Shown: piece by piece, positions 7,702 to 13,891 of the stretch | How positions within the stretch are numbered: position 1 is the stretch's first letter | Layout of the letters: every line of letters starts with the position of its first letter | Virus record (IMG/VR): IMGVR_UViG_3300000116_000072 | Span: 12,423 to 36,311 of that record | Origin: a virus | Strand: one strand, 5' to 3' | DNA length: 23,889 bases | Notes under the pieces: model-generated | Databases searched by the model: none | The model's input: the letters and a program-made list of their open reading frames with translations, nothing else | What the model was told of the DNA's origin: nothing | Position numbers and translations under genes: made by a program

Positions 7702-8586
7702 ATGGCATTTAGTTTGGAAGTGAACGTCGAAGAACTGGCAAAGAAGAGAAAGTTGTTCATCGCAACTCCCATGTATGGCGGGCAATGCGCGGGTATGTAT
7801 GCAAGATCCATGATGGAACTGTGTGTGCTCCTGACACGTATGAATATCCCACACCAACCATATTTTCTGTTTAACGAAAGTCTGATCACTCGCGCACGTA
7901 ACTATTGTTGCGATGAATTTGTTCGTAGCGATTGCACACATATGTTGTTCATTGATTCTGACATTGGTTTCAATGCCAATGACATTGTTGCTATTCTTGC
8001 GATGATGGAAGATGATAGTCCGTATGACATTCTTGGTGCTCCATATCCAAAGAAATGCATCAGTTGGGAAAAGGTGAAGCAGGCTGTTGATAAAGGTTTC
8101 GCAGACGAAGATCCAAATGAGTTAGAGAAATTCGTTGGTGACTTTGTGTTCAATCCAAAGGCCGGTGGTGAACGTATCAGTATTGGTGAGCCTTGTGAGG
8201 TACTGGAAATCGGTACTGGTTACATGATGATCAAGCGTAAAGTGTTCGATACGATGCAAGAAAAATTCCCGCATCTATCGTATAAGCCAGATCACATTCG
8301 TACTGAACATTTCGATGGTACACGTGAAATCATGATGTACTTCCAAGCAGAGATCGATCCTAAGAGTAAGCGTTATCTCAGTGAGGACTATTGGTTCTGT
8401 CAGAAGGTGCAAGAGGCTGGTCTGCAAACATGGTTGTGTCCATGGATGAAAACTCATCACGTTGGTTCTTATATCTTTGGTGGTTCGCTTGCAGATCTTG
8501 CTGCTGTTGGTGTTGCCGCTACTGCCGATGCTGGTATTATTCAGGGCAATAGAGATAAGAAAAAGAAACGTGAAAAGAAGGGTTGA
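7702..8586 (+). CDS. GT-A-fold glycosyltransferase
   Basis: 294 aa. The start at 7702 follows AGGAG. The N-terminus KLFIATPMYGGQ, the segment LITRARNYCCDEFV, and the DxD motif FIDSDIGF (Asp 85 and Asp 87, binding metal and sugar nucleotide) are typical of GT-A enzymes. EDYWFCQKVQEAG near residue 232 fits the acidic motif that often holds the catalytic base. Similar enzymes are common in T4-like phages. The acceptor is unknown: modified DNA bases, virion proteins or host surface glycans are all possible. The Ala/Gly-rich segment near the end (ADLAAVGVAATADAG) precedes a basic tail (DKKKKREKK). The stop lies inside the gp45 promoter. Confidence 0.85.
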   Translation: MAFSLEVNVEELAKKRKLFIATPMYGGQCAGMYARSMMELCVLLTRMNIPHQPYFLFNESLITRARNYCCDEFVRSDCTHMLFIDSDIGFNANDIVAILAMMEDDSPYDILGAPYPKKCISWEKVKQAVDKGFADEDPNELEKFVGDFVFNPKAGGERISIGEPCEVLEIGTGYMMIKRKVFDTMQEKFPHLSYKPDHIRTEHFDGTREIMMYFQAEIDPKSKRYLSEDYWFCQKVQEAGLQTWLCPWMKTHHVGSYIFGGSLADLAAVGVAATADAGIIQGNRDKKKKREKKG

Positions 8587-8611
8587 CAATAGCGAATCGT
8601 TGTGTTAGATT
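8583..8611 (+). promoter_or_regulatory. Predicted sigma70-type promoter for gene 45
   Basis: TTGACA (8583-8588), 17-base spacer ending in TGT, then TAGATT (8606-8611). The -35 overlaps the glycosyltransferase stop codon. Transcription would start near 8618, about 22 bases before the clamp gene. Confidence 0.75.
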
Positions 8612-8639
8612 GTTTGAGATGAATTACTGAGGATACAAC

Positions 8640-9308
8640 ATGAAGCTTTCGAAGGAGACTATCAAAGTCTTACAGAACTTCCACACGATCAATACCGCGA
8701 TTATCTTGCGGGAAGGTAATGTGATCATGACACAGAAAAATGATGTCATCGTCGCCAGAGCAGAAGTGCCAGATACCTTCCCGCGAACGATTCCGATTAT
8801 TGATCTATCGAAATTCCTTGCTCTACTATCATTGGGCAAGGAAGATGCTGATGCAGATTTCGGTGACGACTGCATTACCATCACTCAGGGCGGGTACACA
8901 GTTAAGTATGCGTACGCACCTGAAAACTTGATCGTAGCGCCTCCTGCTGGACAGAATATAAAACTGCCATCCAAAGATGTACAGTTCACCCTCAATGAGG
9001 AAACATGGCAGCAGGTTTCAAAGGCGATGCAGATCATGTCGTTTAGTGAGTTTGCGTTTGTAGGAGAAGACGGTAAGTTAAGTATACAAGCCTTGTCGAT
9101 GAAAATTCAAAATGGCGGTAGTGACACGTACTCCGCACACATCGGTGACACCGACAAGGAATTTCGTTGCGTACTCAGTGCGGCTAATATGAAACTGATC
9201 CCTGGTGATTATGATGTCACAATCTCGAAATCGGGCCTCGTTAATTTCAAGGGTGAAGTAGCCGAATACTGGATCACTATGTCAACCAAGAGTCAATTCG
9301 ATGACTAG
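8640..9308 (+). CDS. 45: gp45-like DNA polymerase sliding clamp
   Basis: 222 aa (T4 gp45 228 aa). Trimeric ring that tethers the polymerase and, in T4, also activates late transcription together with gp55. The opening MKLSKETIKVLQNFHTIN and the closing segment of a beta-rich repeat protein (VNFKGEVAEYWITM) match the gp45 family, and the position at the head of the clamp, loader and polymerase set supports it. The start at 8640 follows GAGGA with a seven-base gap. Its stop overlaps the start of the first phosphoribosyltransferase gene by eight bases. Confidence 0.92.
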   Translation: MKLSKETIKVLQNFHTINTAIILREGNVIMTQKNDVIVARAEVPDTFPRTIPIIDLSKFLALLSLGKEDADADFGDDCITITQGGYTVKYAYAPENLIVAPPAGQNIKLPSKDVQFTLNEETWQQVSKAMQIMSFSEFAFVGEDGKLSIQALSMKIQNGGSDTYSAHIGDTDKEFRCVLSAANMKLIPGDYDVTISKSGLVNFKGEVAEYWITMSTKSQFDD

Positions 9309-9912
9309 TTGGATAACAGATGGTCATGCGTACAAGCGCATCAATTGTGTTCCAAAGACACAACGTGATGTTGCTGCGTTCATTCGGGAGAACTGTCGAT
9401 ATGAATCAGTCAATGGTTCTATGTTCGGCAAGGCTCCCGGTGATCGCTACACAAGTCAGTTCTACCTTGCATCGCTTACTCACAATGGTGAGATGATGAA
9501 ACGTGTTTGTGAAGCGTTTGGTTACCTACTACATGATCATGGTATCGAGATAGGAGAAATCCAGTTGGCGGGTAGACATTGGTCTGCTTTGCCAATTCTC
9601 GGTGCCATGTCATATCACTTTGGGGTTAACACATTCTCCATTCGTCGAGAACGAAAAACATATGGCAAGCACAATCTAATCGAAGGCACTGTGGATTCGA
9701 AACCGGTGTTGCTAGTAGACGATCTTGCCAATTCAACAAATTCATTTGCATTCTGCCAATCATTTCTTCGCTCGAATAACATTCCGGTGATGGATAAATG
9801 CTTGTGTATCCTGAACAAGAAACGAAAAGACGACGCAACTTTCCTTTGGGACAAATACTCGGAGCAGGAAATAATATGGTTGATAACCAGATGTCAAGTA
9901 ACAGACAAGTAG
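9301..9912 (+). CDS. Phosphoribosyltransferase-like protein 1 (degenerate PRPP loop)
   Basis: 203 aa. Type I phosphoribosyltransferase fold resembling orotate phosphoribosyltransferase. A flexible-loop-like segment RRERKTYG is at 115-122, and the PRPP-binding segment VLLVDDLANSTNS is at about 136-148. The family signature normally continues with a Gly-containing turn after the DD pair; here that Gly is replaced (STN), and the second basic residue of the loop is Arg rather than Lys. It may therefore be weakly active or a regulatory subunit. It is homologous to the next gene (shared SQF...LTHN.[ED]MM and IEG). The first 50 residues are an added N-terminal region. It overlaps gene 45 upstream and the next gene downstream. 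Confidence 0.78.
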   Translation: MTSWITDGHAYKRINCVPKTQRDVAAFIRENCRYESVNGSMFGKAPGDRYTSQFYLASLTHNGEMMKRVCEAFGYLLHDHGIEIGEIQLAGRHWSALPILGAMSYHFGVNTFSIRRERKTYGKHNLIEGTVDSKPVLLVDDLANSTNSFAFCQSFLRSNNIPVMDKCLCILNKKRKDDATFLWDKYSEQEIIWLITRCQVTDK

Positions 9913-10514
9913 TCTTCGATTACATCAATGAGAATGTCATTTTTCGGTGTGATCCTACAAAGAAATACAACGAAGAACTTGTTGGTAAACTGCCATCCAG
10001 AAATCCATCTAACGGTGGTTATGCATCTCAATTCTTCATGCGTCGTCTGACACACAATGTTGATATGATGAGCATTGTCATGGAGATGTTCGAACCGTTC
10101 ATTGATAATATAATTGAATCTATTGAATCTGATGATGGTTTTCAGTTATGTGGTATGGAAACAGGATCACTTCCTATCATCGCCGCATTACAATATCATA
10201 TAAAGTATATGTACGGTGAAAACATCAATGCGTTCACGGTACGCAAAGAACGCAAAGCATATGGTCTATTCAACTACATAGAAGGCGAGCCGAATGACAT
10301 GCCGGTGGTTTATGTTGATGATTTGATCAACTCAGGCGCATCCGTAGGGCGGTGTGCGAATATTGTGGAAAGAGAGATAGGAAAACTTGGCTATGCCGGT
10401 GCCTGGGCGATTGTGAGCAAACGAATAGACGTTCAGAGCTTGTACAGTTGGAATGATTTCAACTTAGATTATGACAAAGATTTGTATTGGGAACCGAAGG
10501 GAATACTTGCATGA
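9876..10514 (+). CDS. Phosphoribosyltransferase-like protein 2 (intact PRPP loop)
   Basis: 212 aa. Start ATG 9876 is favoured by AGGA (9866-9869) and overlaps the previous gene by 37 bases; ATG 9891 is an alternative and the frame from 9798 is rejected. It has the loop RKERKAYG (123-130), close to the orotate phosphoribosyltransferase pattern R-K-E-x-K-x-[HY]-G, and the PRPP motif VVYVDDLINSGAS (144-156) with the Gly present. It is a paralogue of the preceding protein. Substrate unknown: orotate, another base or nicotinate-like compounds cannot be separated by eye. The position between clamp and clamp-loader genes suggests a role in nucleotide supply during replication. Confidence 0.82.
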   Translation: MVDNQMSSNRQVVFDYINENVIFRCDPTKKYNEELVGKLPSRNPSNGGYASQFFMRRLTHNVDMMSIVMEMFEPFIDNIIESIESDDGFQLCGMETGSLPIIAALQYHIKYMYGENINAFTVRKERKAYGLFNYIEGEPNDMPVVYVDDLINSGASVGRCANIVEREIGKLGYAGAWAIVSKRIDVQSLYSWNDFNLDYDKDLYWEPKGILA

Positions 10515-11053
10515 TAGAAAAAGTTCTACAATATCCAACACAGACAATTCTCAATGAGATAGACAAAAATGTTCTTGAAGCTACATTGGGTGAAGTGTCT
10601 CTATGGGATATCAGTAAACGACACAAGAATATCGAGTATCACAAACACACGCGCAGCATTCCATTGATCACATGGGATAACATAGACGGTGTGGCACAAC
10701 GCGACACAATGACAACTCATGTCGTTAATAAGTATCCTGGTAAATGGCCGGAGATAAATTTGTTTATGCAGACGGTTGAGAAAATGTTCAATTGCTCAGT
10801 CAAGACAATCAGTATCGTTAAACTGGAAGCAAACATGGAAGTCTATCCGCATATTGATGGTGGTGAGTTTTATGCTGCGCATGATCGATATCATTTTGTA
10901 CTGAAAGGTGACTATGAATTTACTGTCGGTGATGATCAAATGGTGTGCTCTAAGGGATGTGTCTATCGATTTGACAACACACTGACACATAGTGTAATAT
11001 GTAAAGATGAAGAACGAATTGCGCTAATATTTGATGCGCTGCCATTAGGATAA
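10511..11053 (+). CDS. Aspartyl/asparaginyl beta-hydroxylase-like 2-oxoglutarate oxygenase
   Basis: 180 aa. The start at 10511 forms an ATGA overlap with the previous stop. The double-stranded beta-helix core carries VYPHIDGG (His 114 as likely iron ligand), RYHFVLKG (Arg 126 and His 128), RFDNTLTHSV (His 160 as likely second iron ligand) and ERIALIFD (Arg 169 for 2-oxoglutarate). This order matches the Asp/Asn beta-hydroxylase family (PF05118 type), which hydroxylates protein side chains or small molecules. The N-terminal 60 residues are not recognised. A phage homologue within a clamp and clamp-loader cluster is uncommon; the substrate is unknown. Confidence 0.72.
   Translation: MIEKVLQYPTQTILNEIDKNVLEATLGEVSLWDISKRHKNIEYHKHTRSIPLITWDNIDGVAQRDTMTTHVVNKYPGKWPEINLFMQTVEKMFNCSVKTISIVKLEANMEVYPHIDGGEFYAAHDRYHFVLKGDYEFTVGDDQMVCSKGCVYRFDNTLTHSVICKDEERIALIFDALPLG
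10971..11000 (+). promoter_or_regulatory. Possible intragenic promoter ahead of gene 44
   Basis: TTGACA (10971-10976), 18-base spacer, TAATAT (10995-11000), within the hydroxylase gene and about 65 bases before gene 44. A start near 11007 would fit, but the hexamers also encode conserved residues, so chance is possible. Confidence 0.35.
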
Positions 11054-11066
11054 TGAGGAACACATG
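11052..11066 (+). promoter_or_regulatory. Possible RegA operator over the gene 44 start
   Basis: AATGAGGAACACATG spans the ribosome site and start codon of gene 44. As recalled, the T4 RegA site on gene 44 mRNA reads AAUGAGGAAAUUAUG, so the first nine bases are the same. RegA is encoded downstream (13892). The AATGAGGA part is also a normal ribosome site, so the match alone is suggestive only. Confidence 0.45.
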
Positions 11067-11996
11067 GAAGAAGCATTGTGGGTAGAAAAATACCGACCAA
11101 AGACAATAGACGCAACCATCCTACCAGTGCGATACAAAGACATGTTTCGTGGAATGGTCAATAGCGGATCAATACCAAACATGATACTGTCTGGTCGTGC
11201 TGGCATTGGTAAAACAACGATCGCAAAAGCAATGTGCGACGAAATTGATTGCGCACACATGGTAATCAACGGATCGCTTGATGGCACAAAAGGTACGCTT
11301 CGAAACGAGATCAAGGACTTTGCGTCTACGATGGCAATGTCCGGTAAAAGAAAGTTCGTCATTCTTGATGAGGCGGACGGACTAACACCGTTGATGCAAC
11401 CTGCTTTGCGTAATTTCATGGAAGAATATTCCAGCAATTGCGGGTTCATTCTCACGTGTAACCGACCACATAAAATCATTCCAGAACTGCATAGTCGATG
11501 CACAAAGATCGATTTCGATATTGCGTCGAATGAGAAGAATGACATCATCAAGCAGTATGCAAAAAGAATCTTCCATATCCTAACAGAAGAGAATGTGAAG
11601 TTCGATAAGAAGACTGTCGTGGCGTTGATCCAGAAACACTTTCCCGACATTCGAAAAGTGATCAATGATCTACAACGCTATTCAGTCAATGGTGAGATCG
11701 ATACCGGTGTTATGGTCAGTTTTGACACTATTAGCTTGAAGCAGTTGTTGGATCACATGAAGAATCGCAACTTTGAGTCAATGCGCGATTGGGTAGCACA
11801 GAATGATATTGACGATCAGGAAATCTACGATAAACTATTTGATGTATGTAGTTCGTTGTTTAAACCTTCATCAGCTGCTCAGTTGGTTGTTCTACTGTCA
11901 AAATATCAGGACATGGGAACACGTGCACCCAATCCAGAGATAACGCTATGTGCTTGCTTATTAGAAATATCTGCCACATTGGAATGGAAAGACTGA
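11064..11996 (+). CDS. 44: gp44-like clamp-loader ATPase subunit
   Basis: 310 aa (T4 gp44 319 aa). AAA+ ATPase that with gp62 opens gp45 and loads it on primer-template DNA. Walker A is GRAGIGKTT (44-52), Walker B is ILDEAD (100-105), sensor 1 is TCN (131-133) and the arginine-finger motif is SRC (144-146). The start at 11064 follows GAGGA. The final codons encode LEISATLEWKD; the same peptide is encoded again at 12535-12567 beyond the inserted HNH gene, with every third position changed in the first seven codons. Gene 62, normally adjacent, is about 1.5 kb away. Confidence 0.95.
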   Translation: MEEALWVEKYRPKTIDATILPVRYKDMFRGMVNSGSIPNMILSGRAGIGKTTIAKAMCDEIDCAHMVINGSLDGTKGTLRNEIKDFASTMAMSGKRKFVILDEADGLTPLMQPALRNFMEEYSSNCGFILTCNRPHKIIPELHSRCTKIDFDIASNEKNDIIKQYAKRIFHILTEENVKFDKKTVVALIQKHFPDIRKVINDLQRYSVNGEIDTGVMVSFDTISLKQLLDHMKNRNFESMRDWVAQNDIDDQEIYDKLFDVCSSLFKPSSAAQLVVLLSKYQDMGTRAPNPEITLCACLLEISATLEWKD

Positions 11997-12499
11997 TGAC
12001 AATATATGACACAATAATCGATCTATTAGAATACAGAGATAATAATCTGTACTGGAAAGAACAGCCGAAGAACCAAGTTGATATGAGTAAACCTGCTGGA
12101 TGTGTCAATGATCGAGGTTATCGACATATCAAGATCAATGGTAATAATTACAGAGCACATCGATTGATATATCTGATGTTCAATCCTGAATGGGATATCA
12201 CTGATACATCACAAGATAATTCCGTTGATCATCGAGATAACGACAAACTGAACAACAACATCGACAATCTGCGTGTTGCTACTCATTCACAAAATAAAGC
12301 CAATAGTGGTAAGTACAAGAATAATACATCTGGTGTTACAGGTGTCTATTGGCATAAACGAGCTGGAAAATGGCAAGTGCTAGTCGCGGTAAATAAAAAG
12401 TCTCATTATGGTGGTTTGTTCGTTAACAAAGAAGATGCCATAGCAAAGGCAACACAGATGCGTGATGAACTACATGGTGAATTTGCACATCACGATTAG
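11996..12499 (+). CDS. HNH endonuclease with C-terminal AP2 domain (homing-type), copy 2
   Basis: 167 aa. The start at 11996 overlaps the gene 44 stop by one base and uses the GGAATGGAAAG at the end of gene 44 as ribosome site. The HNH core VDHRDNDKLNNNIDNLR is near 78-93; the AP2-like region (about 110-162) has NNTSGVTGVYWHK and GGLFVNKEDAIAKA. It is closely related to copy 1, including identical DNA runs of about 40 bases. It is followed by a promoter-like module and a duplicate of the gene 44 tail, the footprint expected of a homing insertion that restored its target gene. Confidence 0.93.
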   Translation: MTIYDTIIDLLEYRDNNLYWKEQPKNQVDMSKPAGCVNDRGYRHIKINGNNYRAHRLIYLMFNPEWDITDTSQDNSVDHRDNDKLNNNIDNLRVATHSQNKANSGKYKNNTSGVTGVYWHKRAGKWQVLVAVNKKSHYGGLFVNKEDAIAKATQMRDELHGEFAHHD

Positions 12500-12502
12500 T
12501 TC

Positions 12503-12531
12503 TTGACAACCTAAAGACGATGTGTCACTGT
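12503..12531 (+). promoter_or_regulatory. Repeated promoter-like module, copy 1
   Basis: TTGACA (12503-12508), 17-base spacer ending in TGT, CACTGT (12526-12531). The -10 is weak. The block from TTGACA to GTGTA (12503-12534) recurs with two or three changes at 13107-13138, each copy beginning four to eight bases after a stop codon. Recurrence supports a regulatory role more than the -10 match does. Confidence 0.5.
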
Positions 12532-12534
12532 GTA

Positions 12535-12573
12535 TTGGAGATTTCCGCAACTTTAGAATGGAAAGACAAATGA
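12535..12573 (+). pseudogene. Displaced duplicate of the gene 44 3' end
   Basis: Encodes LEISATLEWKDK then TGA. The gene 44 C-terminus upstream of the HNH gene is LEISATLEWKD then TGA. Leu-Glu-Ile-Ser-Ala-Thr-Leu are encoded by a different synonymous codon in each case (for example TTG/TTA, GAG/GAA, ATT/ATA), while the last four shared codons are identical. The remnant keeps the ribosome site (GGAAAG) and the ATG overlapping its TGA, so the downstream gene can still be translated. It is not itself an expressed gene. Confidence 0.85.
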
Positions 12574-13103
12574 ACATCTTCTTCCTCGATAGATGTCCGG
12601 TACAATCGGCAAAGTGGCAGGTTGATAAACACATCGTCAAAATGCCATTGGAATCTGCCCAAATGCTATGCACAGCACATCGTGTTCTCGATGGTATGGA
12701 AAGTATTGAACTGAGCAAATCCAATCGCAAGATCAAACGTTGGTCGCTGAATGACTCATTCAAGAACGTCACACTGTATAAAGCAAATCATGTGAACCAT
12801 CCATCTGCTGCATGGGTACGAGCATCGTATGCGAACTACATGTGGCTGTATGAGCATTTTCTTGCACTGTCAGTGGAATACGAATCTCGGTATGGAAAAA
12901 CGCACAAATCGTTTCTGGATCTGCGTGACGTTCTATCAGAAGCACCAGCAAATATACCGCGTTGGAAATCGTTCTCAACACCACCACCGGCAATGCCAGA
13001 CGAATATATAACGGAAGATGTGGTAACTAGCTATCGCAACTATTACCGATATGCTAAATCTGATCTTCATGCATGGAAACAAAATAAACCTATGTGGATT
13101 TAG
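12570..13103 (+). CDS. Conserved phage protein of unknown function
   Basis: 177 aa. Start ATG 12570 overlaps the TGA of the gene 44 remnant and follows GGAAAG. The N-terminus NIFFLDRCPVQSA, then VDKHIVKMPLESAQMLCTAHR, the middle NHPSAAWVRASYANYMWLYEHF, and the C-terminal YRNYYRYAK followed by PMWI resemble a family seen in many marine and freshwater myophages. I do not know an established function, and a nuclease or DNA-repair role would be a guess. The His/Lys/Glu-rich N-terminal block could be an active site. It separates gene 44 from gene 62 and is flanked on both sides by the promoter-like module. Confidence 0.8.
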   Translation: MNIFFLDRCPVQSAKWQVDKHIVKMPLESAQMLCTAHRVLDGMESIELSKSNRKIKRWSLNDSFKNVTLYKANHVNHPSAAWVRASYANYMWLYEHFLALSVEYESRYGKTHKSFLDLRDVLSEAPANIPRWKSFSTPPPAMPDEYITEDVVTSYRNYYRYAKSDLHAWKQNKPMWI

Positions 13104-13106
13104 TGC

Positions 13107-13135
13107 TTGACAACCTAACGATGATGTGTCACTGT
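13107..13135 (+). promoter_or_regulatory. Repeated promoter-like module, copy 2
   Basis: TTGACA (13107-13112), 17-base spacer ending in TGT, CACTGT (13130-13135). Nearly the same as the block at 12503. Its downstream part forms the left arm of the hairpin at 13128-13168. A transcript starting near 13142 would lack that arm. Confidence 0.5.
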
Positions 13136-13168
13136 GTAACCAATCGCAATGAAAGGAAACACAGTGAC
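13128..13168 (+). promoter_or_regulatory. Hairpin that could bury the GTG start of the next gene
   Basis: GTCACTGTGT (13128-13137) is the perfect inverted repeat of ACACAGTGAC (13159-13168), with a 21-base loop. The right arm contains the GTG start codon (13164-13166) and the loop contains the AAAGGAAA ribosome site. Long read-through transcripts would fold this way; transcripts starting just downstream of the left arm would not. This matches the logic known for T4 genes e, soc and 49. Confidence 0.65.
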
Positions 13169-13526
13169 GAACGTTGTAAGACTAAAAAAAGACAATCTGT
13201 ATTCTGCGTATGAAGACAATGCGGTACGATTTATCAATCACTTGAATGGATTGAGCATCATGCTACATGGAATCGAAATGCTATATCCAGATGAACCAGT
13301 ATCAGACAGCACATTAGAATCTCTAGAATTAATGCGAGAAGTGGTTAACGATGCATTACGTGTGGTTATGAGTAATCGCGATATGCTTGGTTTGGCCGAC
13401 AAAAAAGACGATCTCTCAGAAGTCATTGATGAGATCTACGGTGTTGTTATGATTGACGTTGATACTATGCTCATAGAGCGTAAACATAGTGAGGAACTTA
13501 CATGGCCGGACCATTCGACTACGTGA
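13164..13526 (+). CDS. Hypothetical protein with GTG start
   Basis: 120 aa, not recognised. GTG 13164 is preferred because AAAGGA (13152-13157) is well placed for it, while ATG 13149 has no ribosome site. The protein looks all-helical (for example NAVRFINHLNGLSIMLHGIEML and the acidic segment DDLSEVIDEIYGVVMIDVD). Its last 25 bases overlap gene 62, so the two are probably coupled. T4 gp62 is longer at its N-terminus than the gp62 here, so this protein could supply part of that function, but no sequence similarity is visible. Translation may be controlled by the hairpin at its start. Confidence 0.7.
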   Translation: MTNVVRLKKDNLYSAYEDNAVRFINHLNGLSIMLHGIEMLYPDEPVSDSTLESLELMREVVNDALRVVMSNRDMLGLADKKDDLSEVIDEIYGVVMIDVDTMLIERKHSEELTWPDHSTT

Positions 13527-13861
13527 AATCAATCAATGCTGGTGAGAAAATTCCACTAGGCACTGATTACAACCAACACGTTATCAACTATGTTCTATCC
13601 ATGTATCCAGACTGCATTATGCCAGTCGCCAAGGCCAATGTTGCTGAGTTGTCAGATGAGATGCATTATTCTTTTCTGATGGCCAGCATCAAGCCTCGCA
13701 AACGGTTTCGTAAATTCCCCAAGAAGCCAAATGCGTTCGAAGATGTTGTCCTAATTGCTCAATATTATAAATACAACATGAAACGAGCGAAAGAAGTTTT
13801 GTCCGTTCTCACGGAAGACCAAATTGCTGTTATTAAAAATTATTTGAAATTCGAGGCATGA
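13502..13861 (+). CDS. 62: gp62-like clamp-loader small subunit (short form)
   Basis: 119 aa, against 187 aa in T4. Recognised by HVINYVLSMYPDCIMPVAKAN, then ELSDEMHYSFLMASI and RKRFRKFPK, which line up with the T4 segments ENALSQFPECMPAVYAMN, LSDEAHFNYLMAAV and GKRYGKW, and by its place directly before regA. It forms the 4:1 loader with gp44. The first 60 or so residues of the T4 protein are mostly missing. The start at 13502 follows GTGAGGAAC and overlaps the previous gene. RegA follows after 30 bases. Confidence 0.85.
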   Translation: MAGPFDYVKSINAGEKIPLGTDYNQHVINYVLSMYPDCIMPVAKANVAELSDEMHYSFLMASIKPRKRFRKFPKKPNAFEDVVLIAQYYKYNMKRAKEVLSVLTEDQIAVIKNYLKFEA

Positions 13862-13891
13862 TTGTTTACTGCCTCAGAAATGGGGTATTGT

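Noticed and set aside
12520-12534. Extending the gene 44 tail duplicate further upstream (M-C-H-C-V against L-C-A-C-L)
   Set aside because: These bases are also in the promoter-like repeat at 13121-13138, where no gene 44 tail follows. The Cys-x-Cys match may be chance, so the remnant is called only from 12535.
13766-13773. TATAAATA resembling a T4 late promoter
   Set aside because: It lies inside gene 62 and encodes part of YYKYN. No late genes follow.
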